The notes below the pieces were generated by a model that was not told the origin of the DNA, did not search any database, and saw nothing but the letters and a program-made list of their open reading frames with translations. Position numbers and translations under genes: made by a program. DNA of 64,000 nt, from NCBI GenBank assembly GCA_027531255.1, contig JAPZRU010000001.1:35420-99419 (forward strand), given 5' to 3'. This DNA comes from Steroidobacteraceae bacterium. Lineage in GTDB: Bacteria > Pseudomonadota > Gammaproteobacteria > Steroidobacterales > Steroidobacteraceae. This document shows, piece by piece, positions 24,588-34,588 of the stretch (the stretch's first letter is position 1; each line of letters opens with the position of its first letter).

Positions 24588-25313
24588 ATGGCCAGCACCA
24601 CCCGCCACGCATGCCGTCCGCCCGCCGGCGTCCGCTCGCGCGCCGCTTCCGCGGTACTGCTCGCCGCGGTCGTCGCCGCGGCCGGCTGCGCCGCGCCGTT
24701 CGAGCGGGAACTGCCGCAGCCTCGCGGGGCGGCGCACCGGGTCGCCGTCGCGCCCGTCGCGCCGAGCGACGGCGCCATCTATCAGCCTGGCCGTGAGATC
24801 GCGTTCTTCGAGGACCTCAAGGCGCGGCGCGTCGGAGACCTCGTCATGATCCGCCTGCAGGAGGCGACGAACGCCCGCAAGAGCTCGTCCACCGAGACCT
24901 CGAAGGAGACCAGCGTCTCGATGCCCGGACCCACCATCGCGGGTCGCCCGGTGACCGTCGCCGGGGTGCCCGTGCTGGACATGGGCGTGGACGGCACCCG
25001 CAGTTTCCAGGGCGAGGGCTCCTCTTCGCAGCAGAACGCGCTGACCGGCACCATCACCGCGGTGGTCGTCGAGGTGCTGGGCAACGGCAACCTCGTGATC
25101 GAGGGCGAGAAGTGGCTGCGGCTGAACCAGGGCGACGAGCTGGTGAAGGTGCGCGGGGTGGTGCGCGCGGTCGACGTGCTGCCGGACAACTCGGTGACCT
25201 CCGACCGCGTGGCCGACGCGCGGATCAGCTACGCCGGGCGCGGCGCGCTGGCCAGCGCGAACCGCCAGGGCTGGCTGTCGCGGTTCTTCAACTCGGCCCT
25301 CTACCCGTACTGA
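24588..25313 (+). CDS. flgH: flagellar L-ring lipoprotein FlgH
   Basis: 241 residues. N-terminal signal with lipobox VAAAGC (Cys about residue 35), so an outer-membrane lipoprotein. Family motifs: [25 protein letters not shown] near the start of the mature protein, [24 protein letters not shown], and [22 protein letters not shown] at the end. Forms the L-ring bushing around the distal rod. Confidence 0.96.
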   Translation: MASTTRHACRPPAGVRSRAASAVLLAAVVAAAGCAAPFERELPQPRGAAHRVAVAPVAPSDGAIYQPGREIAFFEDLKARRVGDLVMIRLQEATNARKSSSTETSKETSVSMPGPTIAGRPVTVAGVPVLDMGVDGTRSFQGEGSSSQQNALTGTITAVVVEVLGNGNLVIEGEKWLRLNQGDELVKVRGVVRAVDVLPDNSVTSDRVADARISYAGRGALASANRQGWLSRFFNSALYPY

Positions 25314-25315
25314 CC

Positions 25316-26488
25316 ATGCGCAGCCACGCGAGACACTGGATCGGGGCCGCGCTCGCGCTCGCGCTGGTCGCCGCCGCGCCGGCCGCCCGCTCGGCGGCGG
25401 ACGCAGCCGCCGCGCCGGTCCGGAACGCGGGCGGCGCGGCCACCGCCCGCATCAAGGACGTGGCGACGGTGCAGGGGGTGCGCTCGAACCAGCTGGTCGG
25501 CTACGGCCTCGTGGTCGGACTCGACGGCAGCGGCGACCAGACCAGTCAGGCGCCGTTCACGACGCAGAGCCTCCGGAACTGGCTCGCGCAGCTCGGCATC
25601 ACGCTGCCGCCCGGCGTGAATCCGCAGCTCAAGAACGTCGCCGCGGTCTCGGTGACCGCGCTGCTGCCCCCGTTCGCGAAGCCCGGTCAGACCATCGACG
25701 TGACGGTCAACTCGGTCGGCAACGCCAGGTCGTTGCGGGGTGGCACGCTGCTCGCCGCGCCGCTGCGCGGGCTGGACGGCGGAGTCTACGCGATCGCGCA
25801 GGGCAACCTGGTCGTCAACGGGTTCGGCGCCAGCGCCCAGGACGGCTCGCGCGTCACGGTGAACGTGCCGACCTCCGGCCGCATCCCGAACGGCGCCACC
25901 GTCGAGCGGGCGGTGCAGGCCAGCGTCGGCGCCCAGGACAACCTGACTCTGTCGCTGCGCGCCGCCGACTTCACGACGGCAACGCGCATGGCCGAACGCA
26001 TCAACCGGGAGCTCGGGCCCGACACGGCCGTGCCGGTCGATGCGATCAGCGTGCGCGTCCAGGCGCCGGCGAACCCGGCGCAGCGAGTTGCGTTCGTGTC
26101 GTACCTCGAGAACCTCGATTTCGCGCCGGGCGACGCGCCCGCGCGCGTGATCATCAACTCGCGCACCGGTACCGTCGTGATCGGCAGCCACGTGAAGGTG
26201 AGCCCGGCGGCGGTTTCGCACGGCTCGCTGACGGTGTCGATCCAGGAGGACGTGCTGGTCAGCCAGCCGCAGCCGTTCGCGCGCAACGGCGAGACGGTGG
26301 TGGCGCCGGACTCCGCGATCGACGTGGAGCAGGGCGGCAGCCGCATGTTCCTGTTCGCGCCCGGCGTGACGCTGGACGAGATAGTCCGCGCGGTGAACCA
26401 GGTCGGCGCGGCGCCCGGCGACCTCGTCGCGATCCTGGAAGCGCTGCAGCAGGCGGGCGCGCTGCGCGCCGAGCTGCTGGTCATCTGA
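25316..26488 (+). CDS. flgI: flagellar P-ring protein FlgI
   Basis: 390 residues with a signal peptide ([22 protein letters not shown]). The P ring surrounds the rod in the peptidoglycan layer. Seen: [58 protein letters not shown], and [23 protein letters not shown] is two bases after the flgH stop. It is the client of FlgA encoded divergently nearby. Confidence 0.96.
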   Translation: MRSHARHWIGAALALALVAAAPAARSAADAAAAPVRNAGGAATARIKDVATVQGVRSNQLVGYGLVVGLDGSGDQTSQAPFTTQSLRNWLAQLGITLPPGVNPQLKNVAAVSVTALLPPFAKPGQTIDVTVNSVGNARSLRGGTLLAAPLRGLDGGVYAIAQGNLVVNGFGASAQDGSRVTVNVPTSGRIPNGATVERAVQASVGAQDNLTLSLRAADFTTATRMAERINRELGPDTAVPVDAISVRVQAPANPAQRVAFVSYLENLDFAPGDAPARVIINSRTGTVVIGSHVKVSPAAVSHGSLTVSIQEDVLVSQPQPFARNGETVVAPDSAIDVEQGGSRMFLFAPGVTLDEIVRAVNQVGAAPGDLVAILEALQQAGALRAELLVI

Positions 26489-26497
26489 CGGCCCCGC

Positions 26498-27598
26498 ATG
26501 GCGATCGACTCGAAACTCAGCGGCCTGGCGGGCGGCGCGGCGACGGCGCAGGTCGCCTCCTGGCTCGACCTGCAGGGGCTGCGCAGCCTGCCGGGCCGGA
26601 CCGCGGCGGGCCCGGGCGCGGGCCCGGGGGGCGGGGAGGAGCAGCGCCTGCGCGCAGTCGCGCAGCAGTTCGAGTCGGTGTTCCTCGGCATGATGCTGCA
26701 GTCGATGCGCGACGCGAAGCTGGCGGACTCGCCGTTCGACGGCGAGGAGACCCGCTTCTACCAGGGCATCTTCGACAAGGAGATCTCGATGCGGCTCGCG
26801 CAGGGCCGCGGACTCGGCATCGCCGACCTCCTCGTGCGGCAGCTCGGCGACCGGGGTGCCGGGGGGGTCGCGGTTCCGGCTCCGGTCGGCGCGGTCGCCG
26901 CGGCGGGCGCGGCGCCGGTGGCCGCGGCGCCGGGCGCCGGCGCGAGCGCGAGCTTCGCCGCGGCCCGCGGTGGCGGTCCCGACCTGCCGCCGGCGGCCGG
27001 CGCGTTCGACGCGGCGAACTTCGCGGCGGCGGTCCTTCCGGGGCATCGTGCGCTCGACGGCGCGGCAGCTGAGGTGCCGCCGCCGGCCGGTCCGTTCGCG
27101 TCGTCCCCGGCGGATTTCGTGCGCAAGGTGCTCCCGCACGCGCGCACCGCGGGCGCCGCGCTCGGGGTGGACCCGCTCGGGATCGTCGCGCAGGCCGCGC
27201 TGGAGACCGGCTGGGGCCGCAGCGTGCCGGTCGCCGCCGACGGCAGCGGCTACAACCTGTTCGGCATCAAGGCCGGCAGCGGATGGCGCGGCAGCCGCGC
27301 GGTCCGCGAAACGCTGGAGTTCGAAGCGGGCGTGATGAACCGGCGCGCCGAGCCGTTCCGCGCCTACGACTCCCTGGCGAGCGGATTCGCCGACTACGTG
27401 CGGCTGCTGGGCACGAGCGCCCGCTACGCCGACGCCGTCGCCACGGGCCGCGATCCGCGCGCCTTCGCGCGCGCGCTGCAGGACGCCGGCTACGCCACCG
27501 ACCCGGACTACGCCCGGAAGATCGACGCGATCCTGCGCGGCGACACGTTGCGCGAGGCGCTCGCCGCCCTCAAGGACCCGGCCGCCGGGCCGATGTAG
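26498..27598 (+). CDS. flgJ: FlgJ: rod cap and peptidoglycan hydrolase (two-domain)
   Basis: 366 residues. The N-terminal rod-binding domain (QQFESVFLGMMLQSMRDAKL, YQGIFDKEISMRLAQGRGLGIAD, residues about 45-120) is joined by an Ala/Pro/Gly-rich linker (about 125-200) to a glucosaminidase domain. The latter shows LGIVAQAALETGWGRSVP with the catalytic Glu, YNLFGIKAG and FRAYDSLASGFADYV. It opens the peptidoglycan for the rod. Two-domain FlgJ is typical of beta- and gammaproteobacteria. The linker is longer than usual. Confidence 0.96.
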   Translation: MAIDSKLSGLAGGAATAQVASWLDLQGLRSLPGRTAAGPGAGPGGGEEQRLRAVAQQFESVFLGMMLQSMRDAKLADSPFDGEETRFYQGIFDKEISMRLAQGRGLGIADLLVRQLGDRGAGGVAVPAPVGAVAAAGAAPVAAAPGAGASASFAAARGGGPDLPPAAGAFDAANFAAAVLPGHRALDGAAAEVPPPAGPFASSPADFVRKVLPHARTAGAALGVDPLGIVAQAALETGWGRSVPVAADGSGYNLFGIKAGSGWRGSRAVRETLEFEAGVMNRRAEPFRAYDSLASGFADYVRLLGTSARYADAVATGRDPRAFARALQDAGYATDPDYARKIDAILRGDTLREALAALKDPAAGPM

Positions 27599-27613
27599 AC
27601 GAACGAGCGGGGT

Positions 27614-27629
27614 GCGGACGAGGGTCCGC
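27614..27629 (+). terminator. weak hairpin between flgJ and flgK
   Basis: GCGGAC-GAGG-GTCCGC forms a 6-base stem 16 bases after the flgJ stop, without a T-run. It could attenuate read-through into flgK or be incidental. Confidence 0.25.
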
Positions 27630-27650
27630 CGCCGCGCGAGGTGCAGAAGC

Positions 27651-29543
27651 GTGCCCGACATCTTGCGGACGAGCCTCTCGGGCCTGGTCGCCTTCCAGAA
27701 GGCGCTCTCGGTCACGGCCAACAACATCTCGAACGCGAACACCGATGGCTACAGCCGGCAGCGCGTCGAGCTGGCCACCCGGCCGCCCAGCGCCTTCGGC
27801 GACGGCTTCGTCGGCAACGGCGTGCAGGTCGCCACCGTCCGGCGGCTGGTCGACCAGTTCGCTACCGCGCAGATGCGGTCCAGTTCGAACCAGCTCGGCC
27901 AGGCGTCGATGTACGCCGACGCGGCACGCCGGATCGACGACGTGATGGGCGACTCGCGTAACGGAATCGCGGCCAACCTGCAGGCCTTCTTCAACGCGTG
28001 GCAGACTGTCGCCAACGATCCGGCCTCGGTCGCCAACCGCTCGCTGCTGCTGCAGCAGGCGCAGTCGCTCGCGAGCTCGTTCCAGCAGACCAGCCTGCGT
28101 CTCGACGCCATCGCCGACGACGCGAGTTCGCGCATCAAGGCTTCGGTCAACGAGATCAACGGCCTCGCGGAGTCGCTCGCGAGGCTGAACGAACGGATCG
28201 GGGTCGCGCAGGCGAGCTCGGGCGGCCAACCGGCGAACGACCTGCTGGACCAGCGCGACAAGCTGATCGTGCAGCTGTCGCGGCAGGTGAGCGTGCAGAC
28301 CAACGTCGAAAGCGACGGGCAGGTCAGCGTCTTCATCGGCAACGGGCAGGCGTTGGTGCTGCAAAACACGGCGGTCCCGCTCGCGACCGTGCCCAACGCT
28401 CTCGACCCGACACGGCTGGACCTCGCCTCCGTCCGCAACGGCACGCCGCAGATCATCACGAGCGGACTCTCCGGCGGCGAGATCGGCGGGCTGCTGCAGG
28501 CGCGCGAGCGGCTGCTCGACCCGGCGCGCAACGCCCTCGGTCTGGTTGCCACCGCGCTGACGCTCGGCGTCAACGCGCAGCAGGCTAGCGGCATGGACCT
28601 GCGCGGTCAGCTCGGCGCGCCCATGTTCTCGGTGCCGGCGCCGGCGGTGCTGACGTCGGGCGACAACACGGGCACCGCCGCCCTGGCCGCCTCGGTCGCC
28701 GACCTCGGGCAGCTCACGAACGAGGACTACGTGCTGCGGTACACGGGCACCGCCTGGGTCGCGCAGGCCGGGAGCACGGGCGCCCCCGTGGCAGTCGCCG
28801 GCACCGGGACCGCGGCCGACCCGCTGCGCATCGGCGGGGTCGCCCTGGTGGTGACGGGCGCGCCGGCCGCGGAAGATCGCTTCCTGGTGCAGCCCACCCG
28901 GGCCGCGGCCGGCGCGTTGCGCATGGCGATCGACGACCCGCGCGTCCTCGCGGCGGCCGCGCCCATCCGCAGTGTCTCCAGCACCGGCAACGTCGGGACC
29001 GGCACCATCTCGCCCGGGCAGGTCCTGGATCCGACCGATCCGAACCTGACCGCGACCGTGACGATCCAGTTCCTAACGCCGACGACCTACAGCGTGAACG
29101 GCTCGGGCAGCTTCGCCTACACGCCCGGCGCAAACCTCGACCTGAACGGCTGGCGCGTGCAGATCAGCGGTGCACCGGCGGTCGGCGACACGTTCCGCGT
29201 CGAGCGCAATGCCGGCGGTCAGGCCGACAACCGCAACGCGCTGCTGATGGCAGGCCTGCAGACGCGCGGCCTGCTGGACGGCGGCCAGACCGGGATCTCC
29301 GAGTCGTTCCGTGCGGCGGTCGGCGAACTGGGCGAGGCGTCCCGTCAGGCCGCGCTGGCGCGCGAGGCGCAGGAGGCGATCGCGGGCGATGCCCGCGCGG
29401 AGGTGCTCGCGGTTTCCGGGGTCAACCTCGATGAAGAAGCGTCCGAGATGCTGCGCTGGCAGCAGGCCTATGGCGCCGCTGCGAAAGTGGTTGGCGTCGC
29501 CGACGACATGTTCCGCACGCTGCTCGCCTCCCTGAGGAACTGA
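27651..29543 (+). CDS. flgK: hook-filament junction protein FlgK (HAP1)
   Basis: 630 residues from GTG at 27651 (MPDILRTSLSGLVAFQKALS) with GAGG 9 bases upstream. Junction protein between hook and filament; chaperoned by FlgN. Conserved: VTANNISNANTDGYSRQRVEL at the N-terminus, NDLLDQRDKLIVQLS in the D1 region, and VSGVNLDEEASEMLRWQQAYGAAAKVV at the C-terminus. Its stop overlaps the flgL start (TGATG). Confidence 0.96.
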   Translation: MPDILRTSLSGLVAFQKALSVTANNISNANTDGYSRQRVELATRPPSAFGDGFVGNGVQVATVRRLVDQFATAQMRSSSNQLGQASMYADAARRIDDVMGDSRNGIAANLQAFFNAWQTVANDPASVANRSLLLQQAQSLASSFQQTSLRLDAIADDASSRIKASVNEINGLAESLARLNERIGVAQASSGGQPANDLLDQRDKLIVQLSRQVSVQTNVESDGQVSVFIGNGQALVLQNTAVPLATVPNALDPTRLDLASVRNGTPQIITSGLSGGEIGGLLQARERLLDPARNALGLVATALTLGVNAQQASGMDLRGQLGAPMFSVPAPAVLTSGDNTGTAALAASVADLGQLTNEDYVLRYTGTAWVAQAGSTGAPVAVAGTGTAADPLRIGGVALVVTGAPAAEDRFLVQPTRAAAGALRMAIDDPRVLAAAAPIRSVSSTGNVGTGTISPGQVLDPTDPNLTATVTIQFLTPTTYSVNGSGSFAYTPGANLDLNGWRVQISGAPAVGDTFRVERNAGGQADNRNALLMAGLQTRGLLDGGQTGISESFRAAVGELGEASRQAALAREAQEAIAGDARAEVLAVSGVNLDEEASEMLRWQQAYGAAAKVVGVADDMFRTLLASLRN

Positions 29544-30736
29544 TGCGCGTATCCACGCTCTCGTTCAGCCAGAACTTCAACCTGCAGCTGGGCCGCCAGC
29601 AGTCGGGGCTTCTGAACACCCAGCAGCAGGTCGCCTCGGGCGAGCGCTTCATGCGACCCTCGCAGGACCCGGTCGCGGCCACCCGGGCGCTGGAGCTGCA
29701 GCAGTCGATCGACGCGACGGGCCAGTACGCGGTCAACGCGGATCGCGCCCGCGGTCGGCTGGCGCTCGCGGAGTCCGCGGTGCGGACCGTCGGCGACAAC
29801 CTGCAGCGGGTGCGCGAACTCGCGGTCGAGGCGGCGAACGGCGCGGCGTCCGCGGAGTCCCGCGCCCTGATCGCGATCGAGGTGCGGCAGCGCCTCGAGG
29901 GGCTGCTGACGCTCGCCAACCAGCAGGAGCCGAACGGCCAGTACCTGTTTGCCGGCTTCTCGACGCAGACGCGGCCGTTCGCGCCGACTCCCGGCGGAAT
30001 CCAGTACAACGGCGACCAGGGTCAGCGACTGCTGCAGATCGGGCCGAACCGCTACGTCGCCGACGGGGATCCGGGTTCGCGGGTGTTTCAGATGGCGCGC
30101 AACGGCGACGGCGTGATGACGGTCGGCGTCGGGTCGTCCAACGTGGGTACCGCGGTCGTCGGTGGTCGCGGCCTCGCGGATCCCGCCCAGTGGGACGGCG
30201 GAACCTACCAGGTCGTCTTCACCGCGCCCGACGCCTACGAGGTGCGCGACGCCGGCAACGCGGTGATCGCCACGGGCGCCTACGTGTCCGGCGGGAGCAT
30301 CTTGTTCCGGGGCGTGAAGCTCGAGGTCAGCGGCACGCCCGTGGCCGGAGACTCTTTTTCGGTCGGGCCGAGCGCGCTCCAGGACATCTTCACGACTGTG
30401 CAGCAGTTCGCCGACGCGCTGCTGATCGGGGGCAATGCCGGGACGGAGCGCGCGCGCTTCCAGAACGCGATCAACCGATCGCTGAACGACCTCGATCAGG
30501 CCATCGGCAGCGTGCTGGAGGTCCGTGCGGAGATCGGCGGGCGGCTGCAGGCCATCGACGAGCAGCAGCGCGTCAACACGGACGTCGACGTCGAGCTCAA
30601 GACCTTGCTGTCCTCGGTCAAGGACCTCGACTACGCCGAGGCCCTGACCCGCCTCAACCAGCAGCTCGTCGGGCTGCAGGCGTCGCAGCAGAGCTACGCG
30701 CGCCTGCAGGGCCTCTCGCTCTTCAACTTCCTCTAG
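29543..30736 (+). CDS. flgL: hook-filament junction protein FlgL (HAP3)
   Basis: 397 residues, start overlapping the flgK stop by one base. Flagellin-like ends: MRVSTLSFSQNFNLQLGRQQ, QQVASGERFMRPSQDPVAAT at the N-terminus and ALTRLNQQLVGLQASQQSYARLQGLSLFNFL at the C-terminus. Second junction protein, directly below the filament. A strong hairpin follows, closing the flgK-flgL unit before fliC. Confidence 0.95.
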   Translation: MRVSTLSFSQNFNLQLGRQQSGLLNTQQQVASGERFMRPSQDPVAATRALELQQSIDATGQYAVNADRARGRLALAESAVRTVGDNLQRVRELAVEAANGAASAESRALIAIEVRQRLEGLLTLANQQEPNGQYLFAGFSTQTRPFAPTPGGIQYNGDQGQRLLQIGPNRYVADGDPGSRVFQMARNGDGVMTVGVGSSNVGTAVVGGRGLADPAQWDGGTYQVVFTAPDAYEVRDAGNAVIATGAYVSGGSILFRGVKLEVSGTPVAGDSFSVGPSALQDIFTTVQQFADALLIGGNAGTERARFQNAINRSLNDLDQAIGSVLEVRAEIGGRLQAIDEQQRVNTDVDVELKTLLSSVKDLDYAEALTRLNQQLVGLQASQQSYARLQGLSLFNFL

Positions 30737-30743
30737 CGTCGCG

Positions 30744-30769
30744 CGGCGTCCCGCCGCGGCGGGACGCCG
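30744..30769 (+). terminator. strong hairpin after flgL
   Basis: A perfect 13-base inverted repeat (left arm CGGCGTCCCGCCG) begins 8 bases after the flgL stop. No T-run follows, so termination may need Rho; it separates flgL from the FliA-dependent fliC unit. Confidence 0.55.
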
Positions 30770-30815
30770 TCTGCCCGGCCCTCGACCCTGACCGGAGCCT
30801 CGCGCAGCCGGTCCC

Positions 30816-30842
30816 TCAAGAACCCGCCCGCCCCGCCGATAA
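30816..30842 (+). promoter_or_regulatory. sigma28 (FliA) promoter of fliC
   Basis: TCAAGAAC, an 11-base spacer and a perfect GCCGATAA match the FliA consensus TAAAGTTT-N11-GCCGATAA. It lies 100 bases before the fliC ATG, giving a leader of about 90 bases, and is the best -10 of this class in the window. Confidence 0.88.
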
Positions 30843-30941
30843 GACCCCGTGACGGGTCGGCGGTCTGCCCAACACAGTCCGACGGCCGACCAAATCCAGT
30901 CGGTCGCCTCGCGCGGCCACCGCAAACGAGGAGCAGGGAAC

Positions 30942-32573
30942 ATGTCGGGTCAAGTGATCAACACCAACACGCTGTCGATGAACGCGCAGCGCAATCTCGG
31001 CAGCAGCCGTACCGACCTCGCGACCGCGCTGCAGCGGCTGTCGTCGGGCCTGCGCATCAACAGCGCCCGGGACGACGCCGCGGGTCTCGCGATTTCGGAA
31101 CGCTTCACGACGCAGATCCGCGGCCTGAACCAGGCAGTCCGCAACTCGAACGACGCCATGTCGCTGTCGCTGACGGCGGAGAGCGCCCTGCTGGAGGTGT
31201 CGAACAACCTCCAGCGCATCCGCGAACTGGCGGTGCAGGCGGCGAACGCGACCAACAGCGCCTCGGACCGGGAGGCCCTGGACCTGGAAGTGCAGCAGCG
31301 CGTCTCGGAGATCAACCGCATCGCGACGGTGACCTCGTTCAACAACCAGAAGCTGCTCGACGGCAGCTTCGGCGGCGCCACGATCCAGGTCGGCGCCAAC
31401 GTCGGCGAGACGATCGCGATCGGCGTCGGCACGAGCACCCGCTCGGACCGCATCGGCCAGTTCCTGGCGACCGCGGGCACGGCGGCGCGGACGGTCACTA
31501 ACTCGGCTGCCGCCCCGGGCGCCACGACCGTCACCGCCGCCGGCGGCGCCTACTCCGGCGTGAGCGGCACCGAGGTCGTGAACTCCGGTGGCACCAGCAA
31601 CTTGGTGCTGAACGGCGTCAACGTCCGGAGCGCGGTCGCGGGTACGTCCGTCGGCCAGACCGTCGGTAGCGCCTTCGCGACGGCGCAGGCCATCAATGCC
31701 ACGGGCGTGGCGAACGTGACGGCTTCGGCGACCACCTCGCTGACCTTCGATCCGACCTCCGGCGCCGGCGCGACGGCCGGCCCGGGCGCTGGACTGTTCC
31801 TCAGTGCCGACACGGCGGACGGCGCCACGACGGATGGCCAGGTGGCGTACACGCTGCAGATCAACGGCGTCACCGTCATCAACCTGACGGCGGCCAGCGG
31901 TGCGCGGACGGTGACGCTCGACTCGGCGGCCCAGGCCATCAACGGGTTCACCACGCAGACCGGCGTCAGGGCCAGCGTCGAGAACGGTTCGCTGCGTCTG
32001 GTGGCCGAGGACGGGCGCGACGTGCAGGTCGCCGAGACCGTCACGGGCACCGCCGCGACCGGCGCGGCGACCGGCAACAACACCGTCGCGACGGTGTTCT
32101 CGCGCACGGCAGGCGCGGCTTCCACGGACACGGGCACCGGCGCGTCGGAAACGCTGTATCGCGGCCAGGTGACGCTGGAGTCGTCCGGCGCGATCAACAT
32201 CGGCGGCACCGGCGGCTCGGCGCTCCTCGGCCAGGCCAGCAGCCTGCTCGAGCCCACCAGCAACCTCGCGCTGCAGAGCGTCAAGACCGTGGACGGCGCC
32301 AACAGCGCGATCCGCTCGGTGGACTCGGCACTGACGCTCGTCAGCAACCTGCGCTCCACCTTCGGCGCGGTGCAGAACCGCTTCGAGTCGACCATCGCGA
32401 ACCTGCAGACGATGTCGGAGAGCGCGTCGGCCGCCCGCAGCCGGATCCGCGACGCCGACTTCGCCGCGGAGACCGCGTCGCTGACGCGCGCGCAGATCCT
32501 GCAGCAGGCGGGCGTCGCGATCCTGGCGCAGGCCAACGCCGTGCCGCAGCAGGTGCTGGGGCTGCTCCGGTAA
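30942..32573 (+). CDS. fliC: flagellin
   Basis: 543 residues, ATG at 30942 with GAGGAGCAGG upstream. D0/D1 ends are classical: [58 protein letters not shown] at the N-terminus; [14 protein letters not shown] helix ([19 protein letters not shown]), [20 protein letters not shown] and [12 protein letters not shown] at the C-terminus. The central ~250 residues are Thr/Ala/Gly-rich and variable, forming the surface-exposed domain. Single flagellin in this locus, under a FliA promoter and with terminator-like hairpins after it. Confidence 0.97.
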   Translation: MSGQVINTNTLSMNAQRNLGSSRTDLATALQRLSSGLRINSARDDAAGLAISERFTTQIRGLNQAVRNSNDAMSLSLTAESALLEVSNNLQRIRELAVQAANATNSASDREALDLEVQQRVSEINRIATVTSFNNQKLLDGSFGGATIQVGANVGETIAIGVGTSTRSDRIGQFLATAGTAARTVTNSAAAPGATTVTAAGGAYSGVSGTEVVNSGGTSNLVLNGVNVRSAVAGTSVGQTVGSAFATAQAINATGVANVTASATTSLTFDPTSGAGATAGPGAGLFLSADTADGATTDGQVAYTLQINGVTVINLTAASGARTVTLDSAAQAINGFTTQTGVRASVENGSLRLVAEDGRDVQVAETVTGTAATGAATGNNTVATVFSRTAGAASTDTGTGASETLYRGQVTLESSGAINIGGTGGSALLGQASSLLEPTSNLALQSVKTVDGANSAIRSVDSALTLVSNLRSTFGAVQNRFESTIANLQTMSESASAARSRIRDADFAAETASLTRAQILQQAGVAILAQANAVPQQVLGLLR

Positions 32574-32583
32574 GGAGCACCGT

Positions 32584-32644
32584 CGCGGTCCCGGAACGGG
32601 ACCGCGGGGCGGCCCCCGCCGGAGGACCCGGCGAGAGCCGCCCC
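32584..32644 (+). terminator. tandem hairpins after fliC
   Basis: First stem CGCGGTCCCG / CGGGACCGCG with a GAA loop (32584-32606). Second, nested: GGGGCGGC / GCCGCCCC (32606-32613 and 32637-32644) enclosing GCCGG-AGGAC-CCGGC. Placed 11 bases after the fliC stop. No T-run, but two strong stems in series are consistent with termination or with protecting the 3' end of an abundant mRNA. Confidence 0.6.
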
Positions 32645-32734
32645 GCGCGACGGCCCCGCCCGCGTCGAGCTGCGCGGGCGGGCTAGGCTGCGACGAGCGG
32701 CCGGCCGTTGCGTCTTTCGCTGGGCAATCGAGAC

Positions 32735-33097
32735 ATGGGCATCCAGATCTCAGACCGGATGAAGGTCGCGGCGACGGAACGAGTGACCTCGGTGGCGGCC
32801 GCGGGCGACGCCGCGCAGGGTCGGGACGGCAGAGCCTCGCCGCAGGCCGGCAATGCGCTGCCGCGCACCGAGGCTTCCCAGGCCGCGTTGCGCGGGACGG
32901 TCGCGGAACTCAATCGCTTCCTCCAGCAGAGCCAGCGCGAGTTCGTGTTCCTGCTGGACGACTCGACCGGGCGCACGATCGTCAGGCTCGTCAACCCGAA
33001 TACGGGCGAAGTCGTCCGGCAAATCCCGGCCGATGAGGTCCTCGACACCGCGCGCATGCTGCGCGACTACGGGACGCTGCTCAACGTTCGCGCCTGA
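32735..33097 (+). CDS. flaG: FlaG family flagellar protein
   Basis: 120 residues from the ATG at 32735 (MGIQISDRMKV); an in-frame TTG at 32708 is less likely. The FlaG domain is the C-terminal half: AELNRFLQQSQREFVFLLDDSTGRTIVRLVNPNTGEVVRQIPADEVL. FlaG lies between fliC and fliD in many gammaproteobacteria and affects filament length; its exact action is not known. The N-terminal 50 residues are disordered in appearance. Confidence 0.9.
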   Translation: MGIQISDRMKVAATERVTSVAAAGDAAQGRDGRASPQAGNALPRTEASQAALRGTVAELNRFLQQSQREFVFLLDDSTGRTIVRLVNPNTGEVVRQIPADEVLDTARMLRDYGTLLNVRA

Positions 33098-33121
33098 GGG
33101 GCGCCGGACGCGCGCTGCCTC

Positions 33122-33137
33122 TGGTACGGAACTTGCT
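33122..33137 (+). promoter_or_regulatory. sigma54 promoter of fliD-fliS-fliT
   Basis: TGGTACGGAACTTGCT matches the consensus with one change (C to T) and correct GG-N10-GC spacing. Predicted start near 33147, 18 bases before the fliD ATG. Confidence 0.82.
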
Positions 33138-33164
33138 CCCGTCCTTGCGCGGCAAGAGGATCAC

Positions 33165-34550
33165 ATGGGCACCATCACCTCCAACGGCGTCGGGTCAGGG
33201 ATCGACATCGACGGGCTGGTCGGCCGGCTGGTGCAGGCGGAGGGCTCTGCCCGGCAGGCGCGCCTGGCGCGCGAAGAGACGCGCTTCCAGGCGCAACTCT
33301 CGGCGTTCGGCGCGTTCAGGTCCGCGGTGGACCAGTTCCGGGGCGCGCTGACGTCGCTGCGCGACGGTGCCGTCTTCCAGTCGCGCAGCACCGCGGTCGG
33401 CGACTCCACGCTGCTCACCGCGAGCGCCGGGCAGAGCGCGGTCGCCGGCAGTTACGAGGTCGAGGTGGTTCGGCTGGCCACGGGCCCGCGGCTCGCGGCG
33501 GCCCCCGTGCCGTCCGCCGACTCGGTGATCGGCACCGGCACGCTGACGATCGCCGCCGGCCCGAATTCCTTCACGGTCGAGGTCACCTCGGCGGACCGCA
33601 CGCTGGCCGGCATCCGCGACGCGATCAACGCGCGGGCCGGCGGGTCCGGGGTCAGCGCCTCCATCGTGACGGCGAACGACGGCGCGCGGCTGGTGCTGAA
33701 CGGCGCGCGGACCGGCGTCGCCAACGCGATCCGCGTCACCCAGGCCGGCGGCGACGGCGGCCTCGCGGCGCTGGTGTACGACCCGCCCGGCGGGGCGACG
33801 AACCTGACGGTGCTGCGCTCCGCGCAGGACGCTCAGGTCAGGATCGACGGGTTCGCGTACGACAGTCCGACGAACTCGGTGAGCGGCGCGATCACCGGCG
33901 TCACGCTCAACCTCGCAAAGTCGTCCCCGCCCGGGACGACGACCTCGGTCGGCATCACGGTGGACCAGAGCGCTCCGGCGCGTGCCATCGACACTTTCGT
34001 GTCCGCCTACAACCGCGTGCTGACCACGCTTCGGCCGCTCGGGGACTACAACGTCGAGACGCGGCAGGGCGGGGTGCTGCTGGGCGACACCACGCTCCGC
34101 AGCTTCCTGACCACCGCGCGCGGCGTACTCGGCGCCACGCTGCCGCAGGGCACCGGCAGCGCGTCGGTGCGCAGCATCTCCGACATCGGGATCACGACCA
34201 ACGTCGACGGCACGCTGAAGGTGGACAGCGCCAAGCTCAACTCGAAGCTCGCGGCGGATCCCGCGGCGGTGTCGGCGCTGTTCGGCGCGGGGAGCACGGG
34301 CATCGCGCGGCGGCTCGACGCGCTCGTCGACGGCGTGTCGCGCAACGGCGGCGCGATCGACGCCCGCACCTCCGGGCTGCGGCGCAGCATCGAGGACGTC
34401 ACGCGCCAGCGCGAGGCGCTCAACGACCGCCTGCAGGCGCTCGAGCGGCGGCTGCGGCAGCAGTTCACGGCGATGGACAGTCTCGTCTCGCAGTTGCGCC
34501 AGACCGGCAGCAACCTCAACGCCGCGCTCGGCCAGTTGCCGACCCGCTAG
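33165..34550 (+). CDS. fliD: flagellar filament cap protein FliD
   Basis: 461 residues. FliD (HAP2) caps the filament and inserts flagellin subunits. Seen: GSGIDIDGLVGRLVQAEGSARQ at the N-terminus, FGAFRSAVDQFRGALTSL, TLAGIRDAINA, and the C-terminal FliD_C region with ISDIGITTNVDGTLKVDSAKL and TRQREALNDRLQALERRLRQQFTAMDSLVSQL. A sigma54 promoter precedes it. fliS and fliT follow. Confidence 0.95.
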   Translation: MGTITSNGVGSGIDIDGLVGRLVQAEGSARQARLAREETRFQAQLSAFGAFRSAVDQFRGALTSLRDGAVFQSRSTAVGDSTLLTASAGQSAVAGSYEVEVVRLATGPRLAAAPVPSADSVIGTGTLTIAAGPNSFTVEVTSADRTLAGIRDAINARAGGSGVSASIVTANDGARLVLNGARTGVANAIRVTQAGGDGGLAALVYDPPGGATNLTVLRSAQDAQVRIDGFAYDSPTNSVSGAITGVTLNLAKSSPPGTTTSVGITVDQSAPARAIDTFVSAYNRVLTTLRPLGDYNVETRQGGVLLGDTTLRSFLTTARGVLGATLPQGTGSASVRSISDIGITTNVDGTLKVDSAKLNSKLAADPAAVSALFGAGSTGIARRLDALVDGVSRNGGAIDARTSGLRRSIEDVTRQREALNDRLQALERRLRQQFTAMDSLVSQLRQTGSNLNAALGQLPTR

Positions 34551-34588
34551 CCACGATCCAGTCACCCGACCGAACGGACCAACCCGCA

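Noticed and set aside
26608..26640. G-rich run in flgJ as a regulatory or slippery element
   Set aside because: It encodes the Gly/Pro-rich N-terminal part of FlgJ, and the frame is intact through both domains.
32708..32734. TTG start for flaG nine codons upstream
   Set aside because: An ATG at 32735 gives a more typical FlaG N-terminus and the extra residues are not family-like.
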